DNA of 64,000 bases. It comes from Chryseobacterium herbae. Lineage in GTDB: Bacteria; Bacteroidota; Bacteroidia; Flavobacteriales; Weeksellaceae. Shown in pieces: positions 17,981 through 26,538 of the stretch. Position 1 is the stretch's first letter. Each line of letters begins with the position of its first letter. The translations under genes and the position numbers were made by a program. The notes beneath the pieces were generated by a model. The model had not been told where the DNA came from. It saw only the letters and a list, made by a program, of their open reading frames with translations, and searched no databases. The stretch covers positions 209,991 through 273,990 of the forward strand of contig NZ_JAOAMU010000001.1 in NCBI RefSeq assembly GCF_025154075.1. The letters run 5' to 3'.

Positions 17981-18358
17981 ATGAAAAAAGTAACAGGAAT
18001 TGGAGGAATCCTTTTCAAATCAAAAGATCCGAACGCGATGAACGAATGGTATAAGGCCCACCTTGGTCTTGAAACAAGTCCGTATGGAACCAGCTTTGAA
18101 TGGCGCGAAAGTGAAGATCCCAGCAAAAAAGGACTCACCCAATGGGCTCCTTTTGCAGAAACTACAAAATATTTCGAACCCTCAGATAGGGATTTCATGA
18201 TCAATTACAGAGTGGAAAATCTGGAAGTTTTGCTGGAGGAATTGAAAAAGGAAAACGTTACGATCCTGGACAGTATTGAAACCTATGATTATGGAAAATT
18301 CCTTCACATTCTTGATCTTGAAGGGAATAAGATTCAGCTTTGGGAACCAATTGGGTAA
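17981..18358 (+). CDS. VOC family (glyoxalase/bleomycin-resistance-like) protein
   Basis: 125 residues from ATG 17981; an upstream in-frame ATG at 17948 adds 11 residues that do not fit the fold. Two beta-alpha-beta-beta-beta modules are seen: GIGGILFKSKDPNAMNEWYKAHLGLE and FMINYRVENLEVLLEELKKENVTI. It ends with FLHILDLEGNKIQLWEP, which carries the usual metal-ligand Glu. Function is probably a small lyase or ligand-binding protein and cannot be refined. Confidence 0.88.
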   Translation: MKKVTGIGGILFKSKDPNAMNEWYKAHLGLETSPYGTSFEWRESEDPSKKGLTQWAPFAETTKYFEPSDRDFMINYRVENLEVLLEELKKENVTILDSIETYDYGKFLHILDLEGNKIQLWEPIG

Positions 18359-18374
18359 ACCATATATAAAATAG

Positions 18375-18403
18375 AAAGAGCCCGGTGCAATACCAGGCTC
18401 TTT
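18375..18403. terminator. Bidirectional terminator hairpin
   Basis: AAAGAGCC-C-GGT pairs with ACC-A-GGCTCTTT around a 5-base loop (one internal mismatch), between the convergent VOC and metalloprotease genes. U-rich sequence follows on both strands. Confidence 0.65.
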
Positions 18404-18484
18404 CTTCACAAAAGGTACCATGAAATCTTTCTCCAGTTCAGAACAGGTGATTAATCTGTCTTTCAACCTGAAGCATCTCATTTT

Positions 18485-21400
18485 TTATTTCTTAATCAGC
18501 TTGGTGCTGTAAGTTTCAGTCTCACTGGTAATTGAAATGATGTACACGCCTTTCACCAATGCAGTGACATTAATTTTCTGTCCGTCCAGTTTTCCTTCCA
18601 ATGCCAGTCTTCCGTCTGCACTGTAGATCTTGTAATCTGCTTTTCCTTTGATGTTTTTCACTTCTACATAGGTATCAGCAGGATTTGGATAAATTGAGAG
18701 TTCTGATTTTGTATTCTTAGTCTCACTGACAGCCAGTCCACCTGTGATCTTCACAGGGAGATCCATAATACCACCGGCTCCACTTGAAATTTCACCACAT
18801 GCACTGCTTAATGCTGCTGATCCGTATTTAGCAACAACCCTCATTCTTAATAGCTTATCTCCTGAATAGGCGGCGGCAGGTACTGTGAAAATGATATCTC
18901 CGTAATTAATAGATGAAGCTCCGGCAGGAGAATTTCCTGAAGTTTGTCCTACTCTTTCAGAAACCTCAAATGCTCCGTTTCTATTATAGTCGATCCAAAC
19001 AGAAATATTCACAGGTCTGTTGGTTCCGTAGCCGGGTGATGAACGGATCGTCGGTTTAAAGGTATATTGAGTACCTTTAGTCAGGTTGACTGTTTTTGTA
19101 AGATCCTCACTAAGATCTTTATACGTTCTGTATGTAGGATCATCGTAGTCGATGTTGGCTACACGTACTCTTCTAATGGCAGAGTAGTCTGATATTCCTG
19201 AATTAAGGATACAGTAGTCTACTCCTGTTGTTAAGCCTTTAGTTTTAAAAGCGTAATTGGCAGAGAAACTTCCCAGAACACTGTTGACAACAGCTGCTAC
19301 CTGTGTTTCATAGTTCTTTTCATCTTCCAGACCGGTCAGTACCAAAGAATTCGTTGGGCTTGCAGCATTCTGCCAGTTGGTTTCACCTTGTTTTCTGTAA
19401 TTAACAGAATAGCTATTGGCTCCAGGTACATTGTTCCACGATATTCTGGCTGTTGTTTTGAAAACTTCTTTTTCTATTGAAGAAACTCCCGTTGGAGCTG
19501 CTGCAGCCGACGTTGGAGCTGCTCCCACATTAATGGCAGGAGATACCGCGTAAAATACATTCCCCAATGAAGATATTCTCAGCTTAACTGCCCCCGTAAG
19601 ATTGGCAGGCATCTGTGCTGTGTAACTTCCTGTATTTGGAACTGAAGCGGCAAGATCTGTCCATGTGATTCCGTTATCAGCTGTATAATCTATTTTTACA
19701 TTGGCCACATTGTAAGGCGCATTATTTGTATTGGCTGCATCCCAGTTGATGGTATTGGATGCATTGTTATACAGCACACTAGCTGCTGTAAGTCCATTAA
19801 ACTTGAATGGTCCGTCGTTTCCTACAGTTAATGTTACATCTGAAGAAGAAAGCATTGGACGCTGAGGGTTTTCATCTCTTACCGTTATGGCATATTTAAG
19901 CGTTCTCGGAATGTAAGAAACCGTTTCCCAATCCTGCTTGTTGGTCAAAGAACCATTCATTACAGTTTCCATTTTAGGGAAATATCTTCTTCCACTGGCT
20001 GTTCCTGTATAAGATCTGGTCAAAGCTCCCTGAGTATTATAGCCCCAACCGCTGTCTCCGGAAATGGTAGCTCCGGCTCCTACGCTGTCATTTTGCTCCC
20101 AGGTATATTTTATCGGATCATTTTGAGCGTCTATCGCATTAGCTTCCAGGTAGTAAGCGGTTCCCTTAGGAATGGTATAAGATGCGATCGGGGAAATAGC
20201 AGGTGCCGTGTTATTGTCAATGTCCAGCGCTGTACCACATGCTGCCTTCCCTTCCATATTCGTAAGGATCTGGTCAATACTCTTATAATGGAAATAAGAA
20301 TTACTCACCATTTGAACATTATCGTTGGTAATTCCTGCGTAGGCCATAATCGTTGTTCCTCCTCCCGGTTCTACATTCGCTCCGCTATCTTCAGAATTGT
20401 GTGAGAAAGTATGGTTACCTCCAAACTGATGCCCCATTTCATGAGCTACATAATCAATATCGAAAGAATCTCCCTGAGGAATTGCATTGGCTGGGGAAGT
20501 AAATCCTGCGCCTTTATAGTTTGAAGGAATCCCAGAGTTATCCAGCGCTGTATCATCACTGCATACACATCCGATACAGCCAGCCATACCGCCACCACCT
20601 GAAGCTCCGAAAAGGTGACCGATATCAAACAGCCCGCTTCCTACATTGGTGCTGAGCGTAGTCATCAATTCGCCACTCCACAAAGCATCATCAACGCCAG
20701 GTCCTGAATCTGAATAAGGGTCAGTCGCAGCATTGGTATAAATAATTCCCGGCAGATCCTGAACCGTCAGGTGAATTCCAAAATCCTTTTCGAAAATCCC
20801 ATTGACGCGGCTCATCGTATTGTTCATCGCTGTAAGAGCTCCCGCCGGAGTTCCGCCATGAAACTGGGTATATTCTCCTGTAACGGAAAGTGCCAGCCTG
20901 TATGTTCTGTATTTTGTACTGGAAGGTCTGCTGGTAATTCCTACGTTAGAAAGATTTTTTTTTCCGTTAGCCTCCAGCGTTTTTATTTCTTTGACATCTT
21001 TTTCAGTCATTCCACATTCAAAGCCATGTTCTCCCGTTGTTCTCTTTGTTTTATAGAAAACGCCGTACGTCTTTTTGTCCGCAGAAACGGGCTCTATAAA
21101 CTGGAATACCCCGTCTTTGATGATCATAGACTGCATATCTGTAGGCGATGTGCTGAATCTTACATATTTGGAAGGATCATCTATACCGGCTCCGACATAA
21201 GAACCCAGCTGATATTTTTCTACCAGAGATTTTGCCATCACAGGATTACTGTATACCGCAAATTTTTCAATCTTCCCTTCTGCTGTAGGCAAAGATATAA
21301 TCACAGGTTTTGCGTTCTTTCCTGTTTCTACAGCATCCTTCAGAAGATTTCTCAGGTTTGCAAGATCTACTCTGTACGCCTGTGTGATTTCAACATCTTT

Positions 21401-21502
21401 TCTGATTTCAGATACTTTCTGTCCTACCGGCTCCCATCTCTGGCCATATACAGCTGTAAATCCGGCCGCTAAAACACTAACTAATAAAATTTTCTTTTTC
21501 AT
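18485..21502 (-). CDS. Secreted reprolysin-type zinc metalloprotease with FnIII, GEVED and T9SS domains
   Basis: 1005 residues. The signal peptide is MKKKILLVSVLAAGFTAVYG, with a prodomain to about residue 190. The catalytic domain carries the M12B zinc site HEMGHQFGGNH (His354, Glu355, His358, His364). An Ig/FnIII-like stretch follows at about 520-760 (SSIEKEVFKTTARISWNNVPGA), then a GEVED domain (VNISVWIDYNRNGAFE, about 840-860). The last ~75 residues (LSIYPNPADTYVEVKNI, ALVKGVYIISI, KLIKK) are a T9SS sorting tail. It is an extracellular or surface protease, transcribed alone from a promoter in the long gap to the right. Confidence 0.95.
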   Translation of the reverse strand: MKKKILLVSVLAAGFTAVYGQRWEPVGQKVSEIRKDVEITQAYRVDLANLRNLLKDAVETGKNAKPVIISLPTAEGKIEKFAVYSNPVMAKSLVEKYQLGSYVGAGIDDPSKYVRFSTSPTDMQSMIIKDGVFQFIEPVSADKKTYGVFYKTKRTTGEHGFECGMTEKDVKEIKTLEANGKKNLSNVGITSRPSSTKYRTYRLALSVTGEYTQFHGGTPAGALTAMNNTMSRVNGIFEKDFGIHLTVQDLPGIIYTNAATDPYSDSGPGVDDALWSGELMTTLSTNVGSGLFDIGHLFGASGGGGMAGCIGCVCSDDTALDNSGIPSNYKGAGFTSPANAIPQGDSFDIDYVAHEMGHQFGGNHTFSHNSEDSGANVEPGGGTTIMAYAGITNDNVQMVSNSYFHYKSIDQILTNMEGKAACGTALDIDNNTAPAISPIASYTIPKGTAYYLEANAIDAQNDPIKYTWEQNDSVGAGATISGDSGWGYNTQGALTRSYTGTASGRRYFPKMETVMNGSLTNKQDWETVSYIPRTLKYAITVRDENPQRPMLSSSDVTLTVGNDGPFKFNGLTAASVLYNNASNTINWDAANTNNAPYNVANVKIDYTADNGITWTDLAASVPNTGSYTAQMPANLTGAVKLRISSLGNVFYAVSPAINVGAAPTSAAAAPTGVSSIEKEVFKTTARISWNNVPGANSYSVNYRKQGETNWQNAASPTNSLVLTGLEDEKNYETQVAAVVNSVLGSFSANYAFKTKGLTTGVDYCILNSGISDYSAIRRVRVANIDYDDPTYRTYKDLSEDLTKTVNLTKGTQYTFKPTIRSSPGYGTNRPVNISVWIDYNRNGAFEVSERVGQTSGNSPAGASSINYGDIIFTVPAAAYSGDKLLRMRVVAKYGSAALSSACGEISSGAGGIMDLPVKITGGLAVSETKNTKSELSIYPNPADTYVEVKNIKGKADYKIYSADGRLALEGKLDGQKINVTALVKGVYIISITSETETYSTKLIKK

Positions 21503-21905
21503 AAAACGGATTAATATAAATAGGTGACTTAATTTAATCGAAGTCTAATCACTGATTAATGATCATTCATTGAAACCAACCTTATCAAAAACAAAGGTGT
21601 TTAGTTGTGAATAAATTTCATCAATAACGAAACTTCATTTAAAAAAATAAATCTATCATTATTGCAGTGAAACTATTATAAGCTCACCTACTACTCAGAT
21701 ACTTCCGTAACATAAAGCGCTTATTAACAAATGGTTAAAAATCAACCACATTTGACAGTATTTAACATAATTTTTTCTATACAATCGAAAATATGTAAGA
21801 TAACTGCAGAAAAAGAAGAAGAAAAATAGAATATCCTCAGCTGAATTCTTTAAACCGAGCAAATGATTTAACCATTAAAAACTCAACTAATTGATGACAA
21901 CCAAT

Positions 21906-21935
21906 AAAAAAGCCACCTGACATAGTCGGGCAGCT
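21906..21935 (-). terminator. Orphan Rho-independent terminator, minus strand
   Basis: On the minus strand AGCTGCCCGAC, loop TAT, GTCAGGTGGCT, then TTTTTT. Ten of eleven positions pair, with two G-U pairs. No gene of normal size lies upstream on this strand. Confidence 0.6.
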
Positions 21936-22032
21936 ATTCCAAATTTTTATTATTACGAATAATTGAAAAAATTATCCTGTTCAAAATTCTTATATATAAA
22001 AAAGAAATCCAAAAATCAACACTCTACTTGTG

Positions 22033-22050
22033 TACTACGACAAAAAGTAA
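22033..22050. promoter_or_regulatory. 18-bp motif shared with 25862-25879
   Basis: TACTACGACAAAAAGTAA here and TACTACGAAAAAAAGTAA at 25862 match at 17 of 18 positions. Both contain TACT and AGTA as inverted ends around a 9-bp centre, and both are in AT-rich intergenic DNA flanking the two HTH-regulator genes. A transcription-factor site is possible. Confidence 0.35.
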
Positions 22051-22368
22051 AGCCAATAACTGATAAATAATCAAAAATGCCAGTCATTAAAAATTGAACG
22101 CTATTAAAAAAACATGATGATGATAATTCAGCTGGTATTTACCGGTATTACCTAACTAAAAACCAGCAATATAACCCTTTATAAATGCATCCAAATTGCT
22201 TATTAAAAATTAAGCAAAATTTGATAATTAATGAAAAAAAATAACAATGTAGTACCCATGTAGTATAATATTTTTTCTATTTTCTTAATAAAAAGCGCAA
22301 ATTTGAAACAACAAACAACAAGTGGTGAAATGGGTTTTCAGTTATGATGGAAAAAAATATTTCGAAGG

Positions 22369-22397
22369 CTGTCTGATATGATCAGGCAGTTTTTTTT
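22369..22397 (+). terminator. Orphan Rho-independent terminator, plus strand
   Basis: CTGTCTGAT (22369-22377), loop ATG, ATCAGGCAG (22381-22389), then eight T. The stem is nine pairs including one G-U. No plus-strand gene precedes it within 1 kb, so it may end a small RNA or a very short ORF. Confidence 0.7.
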
Positions 22398-22639
22398 ATC
22401 TAAAAAGGAAGGAGAAAGGAAGGAAGTCTGAAGATGGAAGTTACCGGGTTATGAGGTACGGGTTTTCGGGTTTGAGCGTCAGAGGGTTTTAGAGTTTTGC
22501 AGGTTGAAATAAAGTTCCGGATTGCGGATTTGTAGTAAATAATAAACTTAATCTCAGTCTGATGTCTTATATCTTGGTTTTTGAATCTATCATCGAGTCA
22601 TTCAACCCGGATCTCGTTCCACGAAACCCGAAACCCATC

Positions 22640-24079
22640 TCACAGCAAGCTGTCAAAAAACTGATAGATATCTGTTTCCGTAGGAATGTTCAGTTTTTTT
22701 CTAAGTCTGTATTTTTTCTGCTGAACAGATCTGGGCTGAACCGAAGTATAGCCTGCAATATCTTTGGAAGTAAAATGAAGTTTCAGCATTGCACAGAAAA
22801 CCAGATCCGAATTTTCAAGCTCAGGATTCAAAGCCAGTACATTTTCAATAAATCCGGGGTAGGCTTTTTTAAACGTGTCTAAAAATCCGGGGTCGTTTTT
22901 TTTCGCCAGCTCAATCACTTCTTCCCGGGTATTGTCATGCATCTGGTCTTTCAGCTGTTCTGCCTCGTATTTAAGTATGATCCGTTTATCTTTCAGCTGC
23001 CTGATGATCTTCCACAGATACATTCCAACCACCGATAGAATAAAAAGTGAAACAATGCACAAAAGCAGTATCTTACTTCTATGCTGTTCAGAATCGGTCT
23101 CGGTCTCCGTGATAAAGCCTTCCATGTCATTGTTGATCGCTTCCAGCAAAGCGGTATCAGACCTGCTTCTTTCCTCTGTATAGGCCTGTAAAAATAAAAG
23201 CGCCTTTTCCTTATCTCCCATACTCTCATACAGGGATTTAAGATCTGTATACACATATTTTGTATACTGAGCGAAGACATATTTCGTTTTCTTATTGATT
23301 TCCAATGCCTTCAACAGTGACTTTTCCGCTTTACCATACTGTTTAGTCATCATATAATATTCGCCAAGCACAGTATTGGCATTAAGAGCCACGCCATCAA
23401 CCCTACCCTGCAGGTTAGATTTTTCTGCTATTGAAGACAGATAAAACCGTGCTGAATCCATATTTTTAAATCCATACAGATAAAGATCGCCGATAGCACA
23501 TTCTATGCGTCCTGAATGGTCTAATTTCCCTGCTTTACGAAAATACTCCAACGCAGGATCGTACATCTTTTTCCTGTAAAAATAATCCCCGCGCTTATAG
23601 TAAATTTTAAAAAGAACATCATTGCGGAACGGCGAGTCTTTAGTATCTTTTATATAACTCATCGCCAAATCATTATACTCAAAAGATTTGTCCAATCGTT
23701 TAAGATGCAACTGAAAATTGCTAAAGTCATTGTAGAATTTGGCTTTGTGAATATTGCTTTTCGAATATTTAAGGAGTTTTTCAGCTTTATTAAAGAAAAA
23801 TTCTGCTCTCTTATAATTTTCAAGGAGTATATTTACATTGCCGAGATTAAGAAAACATAATGCCTTTCCCTCGGCATAACTGATCTTTTCAGCTTTCTGA
23901 TAGTAGTCTTTATTCAGTTTCATCAAAGCATCATAATTACCCGAAAGACGCAACTGTTCATTCTGTTTCAGTAAAGGGGTGTCAAAATCCTTTTCATATT
24001 GGTCAGGATCTTTACTGCAAGAAAGCAGGATGAAAAATAGTGCGAAAGTAAGACAGCGTATCATGATACGTTTTTGCAT
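22640..24079 (-). CDS. TPR lipoprotein with transmembrane segment and LuxR-like C-terminal HTH
   Basis: About 479 residues from ATG 24079 (MQKRIMIRCLTFALFFILLSC); the frame extends 14 codons further upstream without a signal-like sequence. The N-terminus ends in a lipobox-like LLSC. TPR repeats fill residues 40-310, one TM segment follows (LLLCIVSLFILSVVGMYLW, about 335), then a coiled coil. The C-terminal helices (LHFTSKDIAGYTSVQPRSVQQKKYRLRKKL) resemble a LuxR/sigma-region-4 HTH. This predicts an envelope sensor whose output domain is cytoplasmic. It is a paralogue of the next gene, 57 bp away on the same strand. The ligand and target are unknown. Confidence 0.85.
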   Translation of the reverse strand: MQKRIMIRCLTFALFFILLSCSKDPDQYEKDFDTPLLKQNEQLRLSGNYDALMKLNKDYYQKAEKISYAEGKALCFLNLGNVNILLENYKRAEFFFNKAEKLLKYSKSNIHKAKFYNDFSNFQLHLKRLDKSFEYNDLAMSYIKDTKDSPFRNDVLFKIYYKRGDYFYRKKMYDPALEYFRKAGKLDHSGRIECAIGDLYLYGFKNMDSARFYLSSIAEKSNLQGRVDGVALNANTVLGEYYMMTKQYGKAEKSLLKALEINKKTKYVFAQYTKYVYTDLKSLYESMGDKEKALLFLQAYTEERSRSDTALLEAINNDMEGFITETETDSEQHRSKILLLCIVSLFILSVVGMYLWKIIRQLKDKRIILKYEAEQLKDQMHDNTREEVIELAKKNDPGFLDTFKKAYPGFIENVLALNPELENSDLVFCAMLKLHFTSKDIAGYTSVQPRSVQQKKYRLRKKLNIPTETDIYQFFDSLL

Positions 24080-24136
24080 AAAGTTAATCAATAAAGGTAT
24101 ACAACCATTTTCCGGCTCCAAAATAAAACAGGGTCT

Positions 24137-25570
24137 TTAAATAGCATCTAAAAATTCATAGATATCCTGATCCCCTTCAATATTCAGTTTTTTTCGAATC
24201 CTGTACTTTTTCTGCTGAATAGATTTATGCTGAACAAACGTGTAGTCCGCTATTTCCTTGGAAGAAAAATGCAGTTTAAGCAGGGCACAAAAGGCCAGTT
24301 CAGAATTTTCAAGATAGGGATTGATGGTGAGCAGACTGGAGATAAACTCAGGATATAGTTCTTTAAATTTCATAAGGAAAGAAGAATCATTTCTTTTGGC
24401 CAGTTCCACCACTTCCTGATTTTTCTTTTCGTATACGCGGTTTTTAAGCGTATCGGTCTCTGTTTTAAGATTTTTTTTCTTGAGTTTTAAATACTGTATA
24501 TTTTTCCAGACAGACATTCCGGATACCGAAAGGACGATAAGGGACAAAATTCCAATAACCCACAAATCATTTTCCCGTTTATCCGACTCTTTTTTGGCTT
24601 CAGCTATAAAGCTGTCTGTAGTAGTGTTGATGGCTGCAAATCTAGCCTCCGCGAGCCTGTTGTCCTCCTCCAGATATTTATTCAGATAAAAATAAGCCTT
24701 TTCTCTGTCTTTTTTCTTTTTGTAGAGATCTGCAAGGGCTTTGTATACCTCTTTAATGTGAAAAGAATAGGTAAGTCTGGTTTTTATACTGAGTTCCAAT
24801 GCATTCTTCAGCATTTTCTCAGCTTCGTCGAAATGGTTGATTTCGTTATTGTAATACCCAACTGTATAGTAGATCCAAAGTCTTTCAACATCGGGTGTTT
24901 TGTGGCTGTTCATCATCTCTTCTGCCCGTAATGCATATATTCCTGCTGAATCCAGTTTGTTGGTATAGAGATGATACTGGGCCATCATACAGTTGGAATA
25001 CGCAGACTTCTCCAAAGCATTCCCTTTGTGAAAATTTTTCAGTGAATTTCCAAACTGTCCTTTCCATGCAAAATAAGTTCCCCGATTGATATAAATTCGC
25101 GGCATCAGCTTCTTTTTAAGCTCTGAATCCGGTGCTTTTTTCAAAGAATAGAGTGCAGAATCACTATAAATGATCGCTTTATCATACTGCTTGAGATGTG
25201 AATAATAATGGGCATAACTGTCGTAAAATTTCGCCCTGTGAAAATTATTTTCCGATCTTTTGAGACTTTCTCCGGCCTTATCCAAAAGAATATGAGCCCT
25301 CTCATAGTCCCCTTCTGTAGAATTGACATTAGCAACGTTGAGAAAGCAAAGTCCTTTGCCCTCTTCATACCCCATTTTACCAGCTTTCTTAAAGTATTCC
25401 CCATTAAGGCGGACAAGCGCTTCAAATTCGCCGGAAGCATTCAGGTCATTATTCTTCCTGATTAACGGTACATCAAAGTCTTCTGTATGATCGTAGGTAG
25501 AAGTCTGGCTGCATGAAATAATAATAAATAATACAATCATCCGTAGTGTGCGGACTATCAAATTTTTCAT
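24137..25570 (-). CDS. TPR lipoprotein with transmembrane segment and LuxR-like HTH (paralogue)
   Basis: 477 residues with the same layout as its downstream neighbour. The signal sequence is MKNLIVRTLRMIVLFIIISC with a lipobox-like IISC. TPR repeats come next, then a TM segment (LWVIGILSLIVLSVSGMSVW, about 325), a Lys/Glu-rich coiled coil and the C-terminal HTH LHFSSKEIADYTFVQHKSI followed by QQKKYRIRKKLNI. The HTH is almost identical between the two paralogues while the TPR parts differ, so they may recognise similar DNA but different cues. The pair arose by tandem duplication. Confidence 0.85.
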   Translation of the reverse strand: MKNLIVRTLRMIVLFIIISCSQTSTYDHTEDFDVPLIRKNNDLNASGEFEALVRLNGEYFKKAGKMGYEEGKGLCFLNVANVNSTEGDYERAHILLDKAGESLKRSENNFHRAKFYDSYAHYYSHLKQYDKAIIYSDSALYSLKKAPDSELKKKLMPRIYINRGTYFAWKGQFGNSLKNFHKGNALEKSAYSNCMMAQYHLYTNKLDSAGIYALRAEEMMNSHKTPDVERLWIYYTVGYYNNEINHFDEAEKMLKNALELSIKTRLTYSFHIKEVYKALADLYKKKKDREKAYFYLNKYLEEDNRLAEARFAAINTTTDSFIAEAKKESDKRENDLWVIGILSLIVLSVSGMSVWKNIQYLKLKKKNLKTETDTLKNRVYEKKNQEVVELAKRNDSSFLMKFKELYPEFISSLLTINPYLENSELAFCALLKLHFSSKEIADYTFVQHKSIQQKKYRIRKKLNIEGDQDIYEFLDAI

Positions 25571-25896
25571 AGTAGGATGGTGTTCATATACAATTTATCC
25601 GTTATTTTTTCAGGATTTTGCCTTTCTATGTAACTTGTCGTTTTTTCAATGCTTAACAGCTAGTATTAAACATATTAATGGTTTATTCGTTTTTTCGTTA
25701 TAAATATACGCAAATTTAGTATTTCAATTGAATAAAAAACAGAAAACAAAAATATTAATTAGAAACATTCTTATTAAATGTATTAATTAAAAAAGACAAT
25801 AATTAATTTTTTATTAAAAAGAATGATTTTATTTTAAAAATATTTCCTCAAATTTAATGAATACTACGAAAAAAAGTAATCTGAATTTTATTTTAT
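25571..25896. promoter_or_regulatory. AT-rich divergent promoter region with 18-bp motif
   Basis: 326 bp without a gene between the minus-strand HTH regulator and the plus-strand acetyltransferase. It is extremely AT-rich. The motif TACTACGAAAAAAAGTAA at 25862-25879 recurs at 22033-22050 with one mismatch. I see no clear -33/-7 pair for either gene. Confidence 0.4.
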
Positions 25897-26388
25897 ATGA
25901 ATATTAATTACCGCGTACTCTTACCTCACGAAAGCAAAAATTACAGAAACATCCGGCTGGAAAGTCTGGAAAAATTTCCGGAATCATTCGGAGCTGTTTA
26001 TCAGGAAGCTTTACAAATTGAAAAGTTCAGAATGGAATCCGATATCGAGAATCAGACCCAGGGAAGATTTATGGCAGGCGCCTTTTCAGATGATGAACTG
26101 ATCGGAATCTGTGCTTTTGTAAAAGAAGAAGACCACACAGGCAATATCTACCAGATGTATGTAAAAGAGCGTTTTCAGGGGAACAATATCGGTTTCGGGT
26201 TGATTCAGGCTGTGATTAAAGAAGCTTCCGAAAGGTTTCCCGGCATCACCATTTTCTTAGAAGTAACGGATAAAAATGAAAAAGTCTACAATCTGTACAG
26301 AAAAATCGGGTTTACAGAGGTCATTGATAGTAACTGGAAAAAAGAAAATTCCGGTAACACTCAACTTTATCTTCATACTGCAGATTAA
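25897..26388 (+). CDS. GNAT family N-acetyltransferase
   Basis: 163 residues. The acetyl-CoA binding motif A region is visible: IYQMYVKERFQGNNIGFGLIQAVIKEA (about 85-111, with the Q/R-x-x-G-x-G/A-like loop QGNNIG). It is followed by ITIFLEVTDKNEKVYNLYRKIGF, the usual motif B. It would transfer acetyl from acetyl-CoA to an unidentified amine. The gene stands alone with a hairpin downstream, convergent with the lanthipeptide operon. Confidence 0.92.
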   Translation: MNINYRVLLPHESKNYRNIRLESLEKFPESFGAVYQEALQIEKFRMESDIENQTQGRFMAGAFSDDELIGICAFVKEEDHTGNIYQMYVKERFQGNNIGFGLIQAVIKEASERFPGITIFLEVTDKNEKVYNLYRKIGFTEVIDSNWKKENSGNTQLYLHTAD

Positions 26389-26487
26389 ATTAGACTGAGC
26401 AAGGGTCAAGAAAATTAAGTTTATAGGGCTAAAGATTCCTGTTAATATCCTTGCCAAGGATTCTCCCGACATAAGGATAAAGACAAT

Positions 26488-26512
26488 TCCACCGAATCTC
26501 CGATTCGGTGGA
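26488..26512. terminator. Perfect 11-bp hairpin between convergent genes
   Basis: TCCACCGAATC, loop TCC, GATTCGGTGGA. It sits between the acetyltransferase stop and the LanB stop. No strong U-run follows directly on either strand, so it could also be a REP-like element. Confidence 0.5.
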
Positions 26513-26538
26513 CTTTCAATTGTTTTTGAATCCTTTAT

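Larger units (their letters stand above)
21503..22639. other. 1.1 kb gene-free AT-rich region
   Basis: No convincing coding frame on either strand. It holds the upstream region of the metalloprotease gene, a minus-strand terminator (21906-21935), an 18-bp motif (22033-22050), a plus-strand terminator (22369-22397) and, from about 22430 to 22639, a degenerate copy of the dispersed intergenic repeat (GGTACGGGTTTT, CAGTCTGATGTCTTATATCT). The two terminators point away from each other, which leaves room for two short divergent transcripts. Confidence 0.6.

Noticed and set aside
20771-21472. 233-residue plus-strand frame
   Set aside because: It is antisense to the signal peptide and prodomain of the metalloprotease, with Cys/Phe/Arg-rich composition and no family resemblance.
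22114-22155. 13-codon frame starting ATGATGATGATA
   Set aside because: Too short, and no start signal or conservation can be assessed.
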